NCBI GenBank assembly: GCA_950295325.1
Contig: OX485806.1
Coordinates: 45,255,169-45,319,168, forward strand
Source: Polytrichum commune
Lineage: Eukaryota; Streptophyta; Polytrichopsida; Polytrichales; Polytrichaceae
DNA length: 64,000 nucleotides
Direction: 5' to 3'
This document shows positions 22,459-34,539 of the stretch, piece by piece (within the stretch, counting starts at the first letter, position 1; each line of letters starts with the position of its first letter). The position numbers and the translations under genes were made by a program. Under the pieces are notes generated by a model. The model was not told where the DNA came from. It saw only the letters and a program-made list of their open reading frames with translations, and ran no database searches.

Positions 22459-25400
22459 TCAATACTTGCACTTTTTTTGTTGCTTACGCCACCACCAAGC
22501 AATAAGTGCAAAGCCACAGCTCTCCATGAAAACACCAAAAATTGCACCCTTCACTGCTGCACTGCCGCTTCTACTACAATCCTCTCCCTCGCTACCCTTA
22601 ACTGACTCCCTCAAGTTGACCAATGAGCTTTTCAGTTTGGATAAGGATTGCAGGGAAGGGCCATACCAATCTGTTACAAAACTGTAAACAGCATCATAAG
22701 CCCACTCTGTGTCGATTCCTCGTGTAGTCTGTTCATGGGTGCTAGATATGCAGGTGCTGCACAGTTGCTTGGATGGCCAAACAGCCCATTCAGGTTTAGA
22801 ATCAGGTATACCGAGGTCAGCTTTTGCTAAACGCTGGTTCACCTATATCAAAACAAAACCACCCCTAGCTTTAATCATGGAAATTGCTTACAAACACAAC
22901 GAAGAGTGAGAAAATGTCTGTAGTGCTTTCCAATAGCTGCTGAAAACTGGCGAGGAGAAACAGAGTTAGTGAATGGAGGTAAGACCATCACTACAGACAT
23001 TGCATGCAAAACTATTTGACAAATCTTATATTCTTGTCCTTCACCATAGAACTGCAATTCAAAATTGAACCTTCACGCTTGTAAAGGACAGAAAAGCATG
23101 ATTTCCAGATTTTGCCATTCAATTTCAAAAGACAAGCAAGGAGAAGGAATGAAATGCAGAGAAACTGCAACAAGAACATCTCCCTCCCAAGCAAGACCAA
23201 TTCAATGTTGAAAATAGTTGAATAGAACACACGACTGCTGCAAAACACTTACTGCACAGTAACCATAAAATATCTCTACTTTGATCCAATGTACATACCT
23301 CATTGTGTGCTTGCCACAGCCACATCACAAGATCCCGACGAGTATTTGTCGAGTTCATGACACTGCTGTAGGAATTCTGAAGAATTAGCAAACATCAGAG
23401 AGAAAAAGCAGCAGCCTGATTACATCCCATGACCTTAGGATCTTACTAAAAGGACATGTTTGATACAATAATAGTATATGGCTCAAGGTCATAACCTATA
23501 TCAGGTTGCACAACAATTTGCTGCGCAGTACAATGATGATCCCTAGACATTAAAGAACACAGTTGCATATCTCAAATGGTGACCTCATCAATTTATTTCA
23601 TTCATAACAATATGACAAGGGTACCCATGCAGTAAGCCACAGATGTAGTTATCCAAGAGCCATGCACACAAGGCTAGAAGACCACTACATTAAGAGGCAG
23701 AACCCACCTAGAGCTCATTTCCAGGAAGTGTTCACGGCATTCTTGACAATTGAAGAAGTTCTCCACAAAAGTGTGGATTGCACGCAAAGCCGCATTACTT
23801 TCCTTGTCCGACACCCGGACACTTAATGAATGAAATAGCAACCACAATCCACAGCTGCACAGCCACCCATATATGGTTACATGCATTTGGTCGAGCCCAC
23901 TAAAAAACAGTGTTGATGGCACACCCTTATCTAAAGTATCACAAGTTATTTATGTCCACACAGGGATCTGCAATGCAACCATATTCAATACAAATTTAGG
24001 AACATATCAACAGAAGTCACAAACTGGGAATCACCTAAAAAAACCTAATTGGAACTCATAGAAGAAAGGTAACAATTTTTACTTGTATCCTCGTTTGTCA
24101 CCTCTGCAAGAAACCTACACACATACGTGAACCACCCAAGCAGTCAGCCAAAACCAACCAATTATCCCTCATTCAAATTCCAAATGCGTTTGCTGGATAT
24201 TCACAATTTGCTACTGCTGGGTGACATTTTCTAGTTGCACAATTGCTACCATGATCAAGGGTTTTCCTGTTCAAACTTCTCCGTGCACAGGTTCCATGAA
24301 AATGTAGCATTAATATATATCTAGAACTACAAAGCAGTTCTTAAGAACTAAGACTGAATGCTTGACAGAACTTGGTCATATCAACAGTACGAGATGTCTC
24401 CCACCACACAGCTCCTCTCTCTTCATGACATCTTGTATAGAGAGGCTTCATCATGGGTAACCATTTCCAGGTTGTTTCTTTCCAAGATGTTATGCAGTCA
24501 TTTCCTCCATATTATGTAAATGCAGTAGTAGGAGAAAATGTGGACTTGAACAACATAGAAAGGCAAGCTCTTAGTTCCTAATACAGTGCAAACAGCTAAT
24601 CAAATGACCCAATAGTGAACTAGAACTCCAATACTAGTATTCATTCACAAAATAGTAGTTACACATTTAAAATTGCAACATGAGTACTTCAATGGGCAGT
24701 CTTCATAGCTGAGAAGTAGTCAAAAACTGTTCCAAATGCGTGGGCACTCTATTCAAGTATAAGCATCTTCACAAGTAGAAATACACAAACTACAGAAAGC
24801 ACACTACCCCTCATACCCAGGAGTACAAATTCATGAACTAAGTTCAATACAATATTCCAAGTCTGACTTCCAATAAGGGACTCCTCCACTTACACCTTCA
24901 ATATCAAGAGAGTTCTCCTGATAAAGCCTTAAAACAGTTGGCAATATGGTGTGCACTGGCTTGAGATCAGGCTAATCGAGATTTCAATGTACACATCATG
25001 TGAATAACATTATTCCAGCCCAAATCTTGCATATGCCCATTTCATGACATAACGAGATGCCTTGAAGTCACAGAGCAAAAGACTCAAAATACTCTAGAAG
25101 CAAATCAAATACAAGTTCTGTTTCCTGTAAGAAAACATCACCATGAAGCAGACTATTGTTGTGAAATCACAATCCCACAGCATTAGCACACATGCCAGTT
25201 GCCAGTAGCAGAACTTTCCACAGAAGTGTTGGAACTAAGTAGAAACAATCTGTGGAACAGGTTACCAATGATGGCATATGAAGTTAAAAAAGCAAGCAGG
25301 TGTTAACCCAAAAATTGCCTGGTGAGGAATCTCCACAAATTCGACGACTCTGTAATGCCAGCACTGAAGGCTCTCCAACAGGCCAGAGATCAGCCAAATT

Positions 25401-28400
25401 CACTAACAGATCAGCAGTACCCTTACGACACCTGTTATTGAGACAGACAGTTATCAGTGTTCCCACTTTCAAAGACAAAGAGAATCATAACACCACATCT
25501 GAACCACAACAGATGTATATAGCATCACTGCATAGGGGCAGCATGATGTTCTAAGACATCCTATGAGGATTACTCAGCTCTGCCAAAGCTGTGCTACATG
25601 GTTAATCCACACTTGTGATGTATCCCGTTCTGGACTGCAAAAGTAAACAAGCAGTGCACTCACATTCAGTGGGTAACGGGGTGATCTCAACCTTTTGGAA
25701 GGGTGATGGACCACCAAAAGTTGTAGAAATTGTATGAAGGGACCTCGATTTTTGGAAGTCAACAGCTGAAAAAGCAATAGAGCTAAATGAGTTGTAATTC
25801 CAACTGTCTTCAGATTTGACACCGTACATTAGCATATCCACATAAATCAACTCCCTAGGAGCACATGTGCAGCAAATAACTTAGCCATGGGTTCATAGAA
25901 ACACAACTTTCAATAGCAATTTCTGAGGGTCGCAACACAAAGAAATCCACTAAAGCTCAATATCTTAGTGTTTGTCTGTTAATAGAGACATGATCTACTT
26001 CCATTGAGCTAAATGGTCATTCATTTACAAGAACCATGGGGCTGTGATCTGAAAACCATTTGCACCAAGTTTTCATTTTTAAGGTTGAATTCTCAATTTA
26101 TAACCAAATGTGATCTCAATCATGTGATGAAGCACCTGGTCCTTACCGGATTGAGACACTACACAGTTGCAGAAAGTGATATCCCAGTAAAGAATCTACT
26201 TATAGCCAATGCTGGCGATGATCTTCCAGTGAAACATTGGAACTTAAATAAAGGAGAAGTACAATTTCATCGAAGGGATCTGAAGGGTGAAATGGTCAGT
26301 AGAACTTGGGCCTTGAACACCTGTGAAAGACATTTAATAAGTTGGAACTACACGAACCCTCTCATCAAGCATAATTTGGAATGCTGTGGCAGTGGCTTCT
26401 TCAGTATCGTGAACTGATGGAACTGCCTATTCAAACCAAGGACACAAGATTTAGCTCCTCAGGACAAAAGGGGTGGCGACCATACCAATAACAATATGAC
26501 CAGCTTACTTTTAGAGCAGCTACTTCATAACATATGGACAACATCATTGAAGTTCATAAAGAGCGGTAGAGTGGGTTACCTGCACAATATCAGAGGAATG
26601 AGAACCAGCAGACAGTGCAGCTTCATGTGCAGTTGCATCAGATAACAAATATGTTCTGATCCAACAGACACAAAGCCACATTATCCTTTTGTACTCTTGG
26701 GGTTCTACTATGAAGATACAAGACAATAATGAAGTGTCTATGTTTGATGTGCATTGCATGCGATTAATCATTGACATGAAAAAGGAATCACATTAACAGC
26801 CAGAAACTCTATCACGGGATGGGGATAACAGTTTAGATTGCTTCTATGTACTTGGCAAGTTGCTTGTTGATCCAATCAAGAAGTTTTTCTGCAGAATAGA
26901 CATTTGTCACTTCCTCCAGCTCCTCTCCTTTTGCTATACGGTCTCCAGATGCAAGAATTGGAGGAGCAGCCCACAATAATGTTGGATAATATTTGACTGC
27001 AAATCTTGCACAAAGCTCTTGATTGATCTGTGCTGCCAATGTGACCAGAATTTCCATCACTGTGGCTGTAGAAGCAGTACTAAAGATGACCTTACACCCT
27101 ACTAGAAGCTATGCATCTACAATGGCTAGAACTCACAACAGACCATCTACTTGATCCATTTAAAAAATCCTCAACTTAGTTGCACCCACACCCAGATGTC
27201 AATAAACAGAACCACTATCAACATATGACGCCTAACAGAAAATCATCCGTCGAGCTTTGCAGTAAACAAAAGTGGCTCGCAGTAGTAAAACAAAGACTGA
27301 CAGAGAGAATCAAAAGATAACTTATTGGTGGGGAATAGATTAAACCACCAGCATAAATGATAAAAACTTTTTGAGGATAATACAAACTACAGAACAGGGT
27401 GGATGCAAGAATTTTAACAATACCTGATCAGCACAATCCACTTTGGCAAGGTACACTTCACCGGTGTGGACAGCGTTGGGCCCATTGAAAAGCCGAGCAA
27501 CCTTCTCATAATGTGGCTGCAGAATCCGCAAAATCCCCACATTAGGCTAGAGTGTCAAATCGGTACTCAAAAGTGAGTACTACACACAGCAGACATGGTG
27601 TCAGAAGCAGTTGTATGGAGCCTACGCCAAGAGATCGAATTCCATTATATTCATATATTCCTTGCGTTTGGAACCCAGAGATTCTACCAATGAAAACTCA
27701 ATGGCATGCAAGTAACAGCACAACAGGGTTATTTTTCAATACATCAGCTGACCTTGTAATTCTTGCACGCACCACACCTGCAATATCCCCAACATACCTT
27801 ATGTCAGACCAAGATGTGCACAGATCAATTTTCAGCACAAACATGGACCGTGGTGATGAACAAATTCCTGTTGAATGTGAGAATTGTTTGGATACTTGTG
27901 GTCCTTCTCACAGTAGTAAATAGAATGCTAGAACGCGTGAACGAAAATCGCAATGTTGGTCAAGCAGAACCTATCATACCCGCACCCTCGTTTCCTAATC
28001 TTGCAAAGCAACTACACAGAATCACAGAAGTGCAAGCATCTATTCACCTATAGACCATTCCTATGTTAGTTTCACCACAAAAGGAATGGGCGATTGCGAG
28101 TAACCAACAGATACTATCTAAGCATCACAAAAACAGTTGCTCTAACATTATATACTCACATCTTTTGACACTTTGCACCACTCCATGTAATGTTTAGTCC
28201 GTGCGATCCATTTTTTGGTGGAAATTCGAGGTCAGAACGACGGTATTGAATATTTGAACCAAAGAAATATGTGGGGCAGAGGAAGAGTGGAGGTCTGAGA
28301 CCGGCATCATGTACATACCAGTGGGCATAAAACTCCACCATGGCCCAAGTCGCAGGTGCTGCTGCCAAGGTGGAATTAAAAGTGGCCACAGTGACCTCAT

Positions 28401-28512
28401 GCACAACATCGTCAGGATCCTTCTGTCCGCCACTCCTGGCGCCCCATCGCGCCTGGGAGCTGCTCGCCAAAAGGAGCAGACACAGCGCAATTATGAGCAC
28501 TTGCTTCGCCAT
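22459..28512 (-). CDS. QSOX: Quiescin sulfhydryl oxidase (QSOX), spliced, apparently intact
   Basis: QSOX makes disulfides in secreted proteins, passing electrons from a thioredoxin-like CxxC to a FAD-bound Erv/ALR CxxC and then to oxygen. Exons read by eye (minus): 28512-28319, 27777-27753, 27516-27424, 27027-26852, 26655-26580, 26426-26358, 25765-25692, 25431-25308, a tiny unresolved exon, 24103-24083 (tentative), 23854-23708, 23365-23299 and 22842-22459. The phases agree. Start MAKQ at 28512 gives a signal peptide (LIIALCLLLLASSSQA); in-frame ATGs upstream would spoil it. The active-site CGAC lies in the 25-bp exon, followed by NYK and PHYEKVARLFNGPNAVHTG. Next come FIQFLQLLVVHHPSKR, CGLWLLFHSLSVR, the Erv motif NCQECREHF, MWLWQAHNEVNQRL, a C-terminal CSTC, and a transmembrane segment near the end (GVFMESCGFALIAWWW) with a basic tail. 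Length is near 486 residues, as in plant QSOX. It is the only clear host gene here. Confidence 0.92.
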
Positions 28513-29789
28513 GCAATGCAATTCCATGTGCAGAAGGTCTGCACTGAACAAAGTCGCCTCTCCTGGCACAAAGACCGCCCAGTTGCCTATGATACGAAAA
28601 GGGCTATCGTGTGGGATTCATAAAAGTGGAGGAAGGGATGGATCGAAGAAGTGATCGATCCAAAGGGAACCAGGCGGCAGCGAAACATCACTTAACAGAT
28701 TCACTAAACTAGTTTGACCAGTGCCGTCTGGTGGACGCGTAAAGCGCCGGCCAATGAACGGATAGATCCGGCAGGTACAGATAGATTGACTGATGAGGGG
28801 CTGATCACAGACGCCAGTTCAGACACCATTTCCGGCTGTGATAGTGTGAAAAGTGGTAGGCCATCATCTATTTCTCAACATAATCCCAGCAATTTCACGG
28901 TTGAAACCAAACGGAAATTTTGGTGCAATCGGGGCATGAGTGATTTCTTGAAAGACCTGGTTGGTAATAGCATGCCCACACTATGACCAACAACTAGCCC
29001 ACAACAGTGGGAAATTTTGCACTTGATAGGAGTCTCTTGGCTTGGCACATGGAAGCCCTGGCAGCCTTGGAGGACGTGGGCCACAACAGTGAAGTAATAA
29101 TTTGAACATGACAGTAAAAAACTACATTGAAAACACAACTACTTTTAACATTGCATAAAACCTATGCAATGTGTTTATTGCCTTGAGTAAATGCATTTTT
29201 CATTTTTACTACATGTTGCAACCTTTGGTTGTAGCATGGATTTAGCCACATTACCGCCTATCCAGCCTGCCAAACGGCGACATGCAATTGAAGTGATCCA
29301 TTTTGGGGCCATGTGCCCATCCCTTCTATCTTGAGTGCAATGAAATGAACATGCAAAATTGCATTACATTACATCCAATGAGGTTAATAGGAGTAGGACG
29401 AGAAAATCCTTCCTGACAACAAAAAATTATGGAAAGAAATGATTTTTTTTTAAAAAAAACCTATTCTTGTTGCTAAGGAGTATCGATCGGCCCTATTGTG
29501 TGCATGGCATAAGGGTAATCTTAGGACATGAATTCGAAGAAAATCTTATAAAAAACGGATTTTTCCAAAAAAAAATATCTAAGATCAATTTTTTGGCATT
29601 CTAAAGAAAGCACTAGCATATATGCCCAGAAGGTCATTGAAAACTTGCTTGGAATGCTCCCATTATCCCAAAAGTAGGAGGCATTTTCATAGGGTATCCC
29701 AAGGATATGGCCCGATGATATGGGGAGGTGTAGGTAGTCTTTTTCCCAAGTATGGGTTGGCTCTCATAATGGGAGAGGTCACTTCTCTT
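28513..29789. other. Region upstream of QSOX: 5' UTR, promoter and unassigned sequence
   Basis: The 5' UTR and promoter of the minus-strand QSOX gene must lie in the first few hundred bases; no TATA box is certain. From about 29150 to 29789 the sequence is AT-rich with no recognised feature. Confidence 0.4.
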
Positions 29790-29794
29790 AGCCT

Positions 29795-29951
29795 TGTTAT
29801 GAGAGAATAAAGATGGTATTTTGGACAGTATAAAGGTGCAATTATCCTAAGCTACCTGATACGGTCGAAGAGGGATTTTTAAGTATAAAAATAATAAAAT
29901 ATTAGTAAGTGCCACTTGTCACCATCTGAAGCACCCACGTGTTGGCCATAC
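29795..29951 (-). repeat. Copia 3' LTR, outer piece
   Basis: It matches 53156-53311 of the intact 5' LTR, with few substitutions (for example CTGATACGGTCGAAG against CTGATACGGTAGAAG). It stops at GTTGGCCATAC, where the gypsy element begins. The last four bases ATAC are repeated on the far side at 39782-39785. Confidence 0.9.
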
Positions 29952-30285
29952 TATCACGGTATGCGGCGTCGACGACTGCACCTTATCCGTTGGATTTCAT
30001 CCATCTAGATTTGGATGGATGAATATAGATGTGGAGAGGAAGGCTCCTAAGTAAGGAGCCTCCTCCTTGGCTTGGCATTCTTGCCAAGTCAAGTCTTGTG
30101 AGTTAGTGTGTGGAGAGAGCTTGTGTGAGGTGTAGATTGCATGATTTTGCAATAAATCTTGAGTTCTTCTCCCTCTACTTATACTCTTGGATTCTCCCTT
30201 GGTGGAGTGAGAGATAGCTTGACTAATTGTGTGCATTTGGAGAGAGATTTAGAGCTATTATGAGTGTTCTACTCTCTTACTTCTC
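29952..30285 (+). repeat. Gypsy repeat B, left copy
   Basis: The 334 bases starting TATCACGGTATGCGGCG match 39349-39675 at the right end with about 15 substitutions and one 6-base gap. A clear TATA-like or leader signal is not obvious, but the block CTTGGCTTGGCATTCTTGCC contains an imperfect dyad (TTGGCAAG nearby). In a standard element this position would hold the 5' LTR. Confidence 0.88.
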
Positions 30286-31723
30286 ACTTGGCAAGAATGT
30301 GGATGATTCCTTCTCTTTTCTTCAAATCTTGAGCTCCAACACTCGAGAAAGAGTGTGAAGACAAGTGGTTGCGAGATTTTGGAGTGGAGGAAGACAAACA
30401 TTGCGGATTCGTGGAGAAACAAGGAGGAAAAATGTGTGCTTGTGATGTGTGCACATCATTTTGAATTGTGGTGAGAAATTTCTGAATTTCCCACATAATT
30501 TAGTACCATTTGGTCGCTTGCAAGCTAAAATTCGCGCCATTGTTTGTTTGAAACGGATTCTTCATGCTAAGTGAAGAAGAAATTGATTCAATAAAAAAAA
30601 ATAGAAGGAAAGAGAGGCACCAGCTCCGGCTCCGGAGCAGAGCTCATGGCTGCCTTCCCCTTTCTGGTCGCGTCAGTCAGCGGCGAGGTCGGCAGCAGTC
30701 GGCGTCGGGGCGGCGGCAGTCGACGTCAGGGTCAGCAGCGGCGGGCTTGGCAACAGGTTGGACGACAAATACAATAGCAGCAGGCAGCTGCAGTAGCAGC
30801 AACAAGCAACTACTGCTGCTTGTTTCTGTTTTTTTTTAAATTTGGGTTCTTGTTTTTGTTTTTAATGCATTAATTCATTAAAAAGGAATTTTCTAAATTT
30901 TAATTTAATTAAATAATGAAACCTGATTTTTATTTTAATAAAATTAATAAATTAGTTTATGTTTCCTTCTCAATTTCTCATTTTTCTCTTTTCTCTAAGA
31001 GGTTAATTTCTTGGGCTCATTAATCAAGGATACAAAAAAAAAAAACCTAAGCTCTTATGAAATATTAAAAATACTTGGGATTTCTTTTTAGGAGTTGTAT
31101 TGTATGAAATTTCCAAAGGGAGTGTTATTAGAAATTGGGTGGCATGTGGAATTCCGTTCGGCCTCAAATAAATTATTATTAGGGTCGAATTGTGTTTGTC
31201 AACACATATTCCCGGCATTCTTGTGAGGAGTTATTCTTCGGTTGTAGTGGGAAGATGAGAGATGTGCATAGGTAGCATTTCATTTTCTTAAGCAACAGGG
31301 GCTCTTTGTTTTGACCACCAACCGCAGGCGGGTGCCGGTTGGAGGCGGTCAATTTTTAATTATGCTTAAGTGTTGTTTGGGGAAGGGGATCAAGTGTTGT
31401 TATTGCATTGTTCCTTGTATTTTGTTGTGGTATCTTCTCCCGTGGTGGGTTGTTGTGTTGGAGTCTTCCAACATTGCCCCATTTTTGTGTTGTCCTGGTT
31501 TATGATAGGGTATTGTGGGGGTGAGGTCGGAGTAATGACCGACGAGACCTTTGTTTGTGCACCAAGTGGGCGGTGCTTGTTTTCACTTGTGGTGAGGCTG
31601 GGTTAATGACCAGTAGACCATGTGGTGGTTGCAGGTGCAAGTTGCCTTTGACCTTTTTTTTCTTTGTACCTGGATACTAATTCATTTGGGTTGTTGATTT
31701 GGTGACCATTCCATTGTGGGTTT
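30286..31723 (+). other. Gypsy 5' leader
   Basis: About 1.4 kb between repeat B and the gag start. It contains a Gly/Arg/Gln-coding GC-rich patch near 30620-30810 (GCGGCGGCAGTCGACGTC, GCAGCAGC-type repeats) and a very AT-rich patch (30830-30990). No gene is recognised; no primer-binding site matching a familiar tRNA was found. Confidence 0.6.
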
Positions 31724-33020
31724 ATGGTTACAACTCGTATTCAACACTATCGTTCTTCGTCCCGAGGAGCATCGGAAGGTCATCCCTCGGACCTCTCGGA
31801 CGTTAAACCAGTAGTAGCACCCAACGAGGTTTTTCAGCCTACTTCAGCGTGGGGGACTATCACTCGGTCTCATGTCCTGTGGGTGGGAACCTTTGACGAT
31901 ATGGAAGAGGAGACTAGGGGAGGGATACGGGACCGGTTTTCCGGTCGAGCAGGGACCATTTCTCTGCAAGACTGGAAAATCCGGTTTCGTACGTGGATGC
32001 GAGAGAAACGCCAACGCAATACCAATTTTAATGATTGGTATGCGTTCGAGCTTCTGCCTCAGCATTTGGAGCATGAAGCTCTCCAAATTTATGAGCAGTG
32101 GACGGAGGCTCATTGGATGGAGCTACACCAGGTGGAGCGGTACTGGGAGACTCGGGTTGAGTTGGTATTCGCATTGAAGGAAGGCGCAACTTCCAGTTTC
32201 ATGGCCGTCCCTGAGGTTAAATCGGAGGTGCCGAAGGGAGTATTTGTGGTGGACGTGGAGGGAGCTTCTCCTGGTGAACCCAAGGATAAGGGTTCTGCTC
32301 CCGCTGTGGCGAGTACGTCGAGCCCCATTCTTCCATTCTCCCGTTATGCCCAGGCTACTCAGGCGGCTTTAGCCTCTTTGGGGGCTCCGCCAGTTTTTGA
32401 GCCGTTGCGGGTATTTGAGCTGCATCTACATGAGGAGTACGGAGGTTTTCGTCGGGACCAGATGCAGCGGATACAAGATTTTAGACACGAGATGAACGAT
32501 ACACCTCGTACCATGTATACGTGGTTGGCGAGGTTTGCCAGAGAATCTGGAGGTGTGTTTGCGGAAAGTCAATTGGTGAAGGTGTTTTTGTCCAAAATTG
32601 ACAAACGCCTCCTTGACTTGGCGCTGCCCAGGATCATCATGGATTATGGTGGTCGGACGACACTCGCTGAGGCATTCGCCATTGTGGAGCAGAGTGATCG
32701 TGCATTGTGTCAGCACGATGCCACTGATTTGGTGTCCCTGCTAGTAGATTCTAGCAAATCCCGAAGAGTTCTGGTTGCGGCTGTGGGATTGGCGGAGGCC
32801 GAGGTAGACAAGACCATGTATCGTTGGTCTTGTGGGCAGGCCAGCCACGCTAAGAAGGACTGTCCTTCAAAGCAAAGGTAAGCCCAGACCGTCACTACTC
32901 CGAAGCGGAAACCATTTGTTCCCGCTAAGGGCTCGGCGAAGGGGACGACGGGTAATCAGTTACCCAAGCAGTTGAGGTGTTCCCATTGTGGGCGGAACAA
33001 TCACACGGTAGAGAACTGTT
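31724..33020 (+). other. Gag domain with two zinc knuckles
   Basis: The retrotransposon Gag core lies near 32400-32720 (FELHLHEEYGGFRRDQMQ, TWLARFARESGG, KIDKRLLDLALPRI). A first knuckle, WSCGQASHAKKDC (about 32824-32865), lacks its first cysteine. After the stop at 32879 comes a complete CX2CX4HX4C knuckle, CSHCGRNNHTVENC (32978-33019). It would coat the element RNA and build the particle. Confidence 0.8.
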
Positions 33021-33769
33021 TTGCTCTCCATCCTGAAAAACGTCTTTCTTCCGACCGGGAGAAGACGTTGGAAGTGAAGATTGGAGCCATGGAAGAGAGG
33101 TTCAAAAGCTTGGCGTCATCCAGCCAAATTTTGGCCTCACCGTCTTCCTCCGAAGCTCAGGCTAGTTCTTCCACTCCGGATTACTATATGTTCGGAGCCT
33201 CGGGCGAGGTGGTGACTTCCGCGGCCATGACACGTGCTCAAGCCGTGTCACAATCCATACCTTCGACCACAAATGAATATGTGGCAAGCTCGCGAGCTCG
33301 GGACAATGCGCCCGCGGACCAAATTGGTCAGGCACAACTACCATTATCTTTTGGATTGGCCGATGCCGTCCAATCTGTCAGTGGTCGTCATCCGAACGAT
33401 GAGGTTTCACATTCAGCGACCGATGTGGCGCACACGTTGGCATCCAAGGCGTTGCACACACCTTTGTTCACGGCCATGGAGTGGTCATCGCCAGAGTTCC
33501 AACCTGCTAAGGTTTTTCACTTAGCAGGTAGGATTTTGGAAGAGAAGGCATCCTTACCTTCTCTGACTGTGGCTCAAGCCACTACGGACATCCCTGCTTC
33601 TGAAGATCCTGAGGATGTGGCCAAACGGCGAGAGAGACTTGCAGCAGAGACCATTGCGTCTTTTGACGCACACGCCTCAAATGACAAGGCACCGACCACG
33701 TCTTATGACTCACCAGTATCCGCGGGTACAACCTATCTGTCTGATGTCGCTGCTAGACCTGTCCGCGAG

Positions 33770-34190
33770 CGCCGCGGCATTCGACCCGGAGTTGTGCGTA
33801 TGGTGAATGATACCAGAATTTTGGTGGTCAGTCGCACTGGGAGCAATGCTACTCGGGTTGCTCCCCGTTGTGTGATGATGGATTCAGGGGCACAGCCAGT
33901 TATGATCGGCAAGAGGTTTGCCCAAGAGTTGAGGTTGACGGCCGAGGATTTGGCTCCCTGTCCATTCACCATTGTCACATCCATTGGTCACGTGGAGCGG
34001 GCCATGTGTTATACTCGAGAGCCATTACAGCTTAGCTTCCGAGTGAAGCATGGAGATTCACCTGCACCTCTTCTTCTTAGGTGTGCGGTGACGGATGCGA
34101 CCAACTATGACATTTTAGTTGGTCAGCAAGCACTTTACCCTCTTGATTTTGGATTGGACAACTGGACTGAGGAGGCGTGGATCCGACCAG
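33770..34190 (+). other. Retroviral-type aspartic protease domain
   Basis: The catalytic motif is MMDSGAQPVMIG, with the aspartate codon at 33881-33883. The fold continues through LAPCPFTIVTSIGHVER and TNYDILVGQQALYPLDF (the hydrophobic ILVG segment of retropepsins). It would cleave the polyprotein. It stands directly upstream of the methyltransferase. Confidence 0.75.
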
Positions 34191-34539
34191 GTTGGTCGGC
34201 TGGGGATGGCTGCAGGGAACTTATTCCCATGGCTTTCGCGGCGGCCACGACCATAGCACCATTATCTATGGTATTTGGATGTGGTACTATGGTGGACACA
34301 TTGCCTTATGGTTCCGCATTGTTGGAGGAGTCATTGGCATTCATGGGGAGTACAGACGATCAACGGGATATGACACCTAAGGGTGCATTGGTGCGGCATC
34401 CCAAGGATCCCCTTCCTCCTTGGCGTGTTTCCGCCGAGCTATTTTGGAGGTGCGAGGATATTGTTCACTCTCTCACTCCTAGGATACCGGTCATACCGGC
34501 TGTCCTCTCGGCATTGGCACAGCCCATTTTAAGGCAGCC

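Noticed and set aside
28510-28569. Upstream ATG codons as the QSOX start
   Set aside because: They would add a charged, non-conserved leader in front of a well-formed signal peptide that starts at 28512.
30564-30839. Small Arg/Ser/Gln-rich open frame in the gypsy leader
   Set aside because: It comes from GCGGCAG-type simple repeats and has no features of a protein gene.
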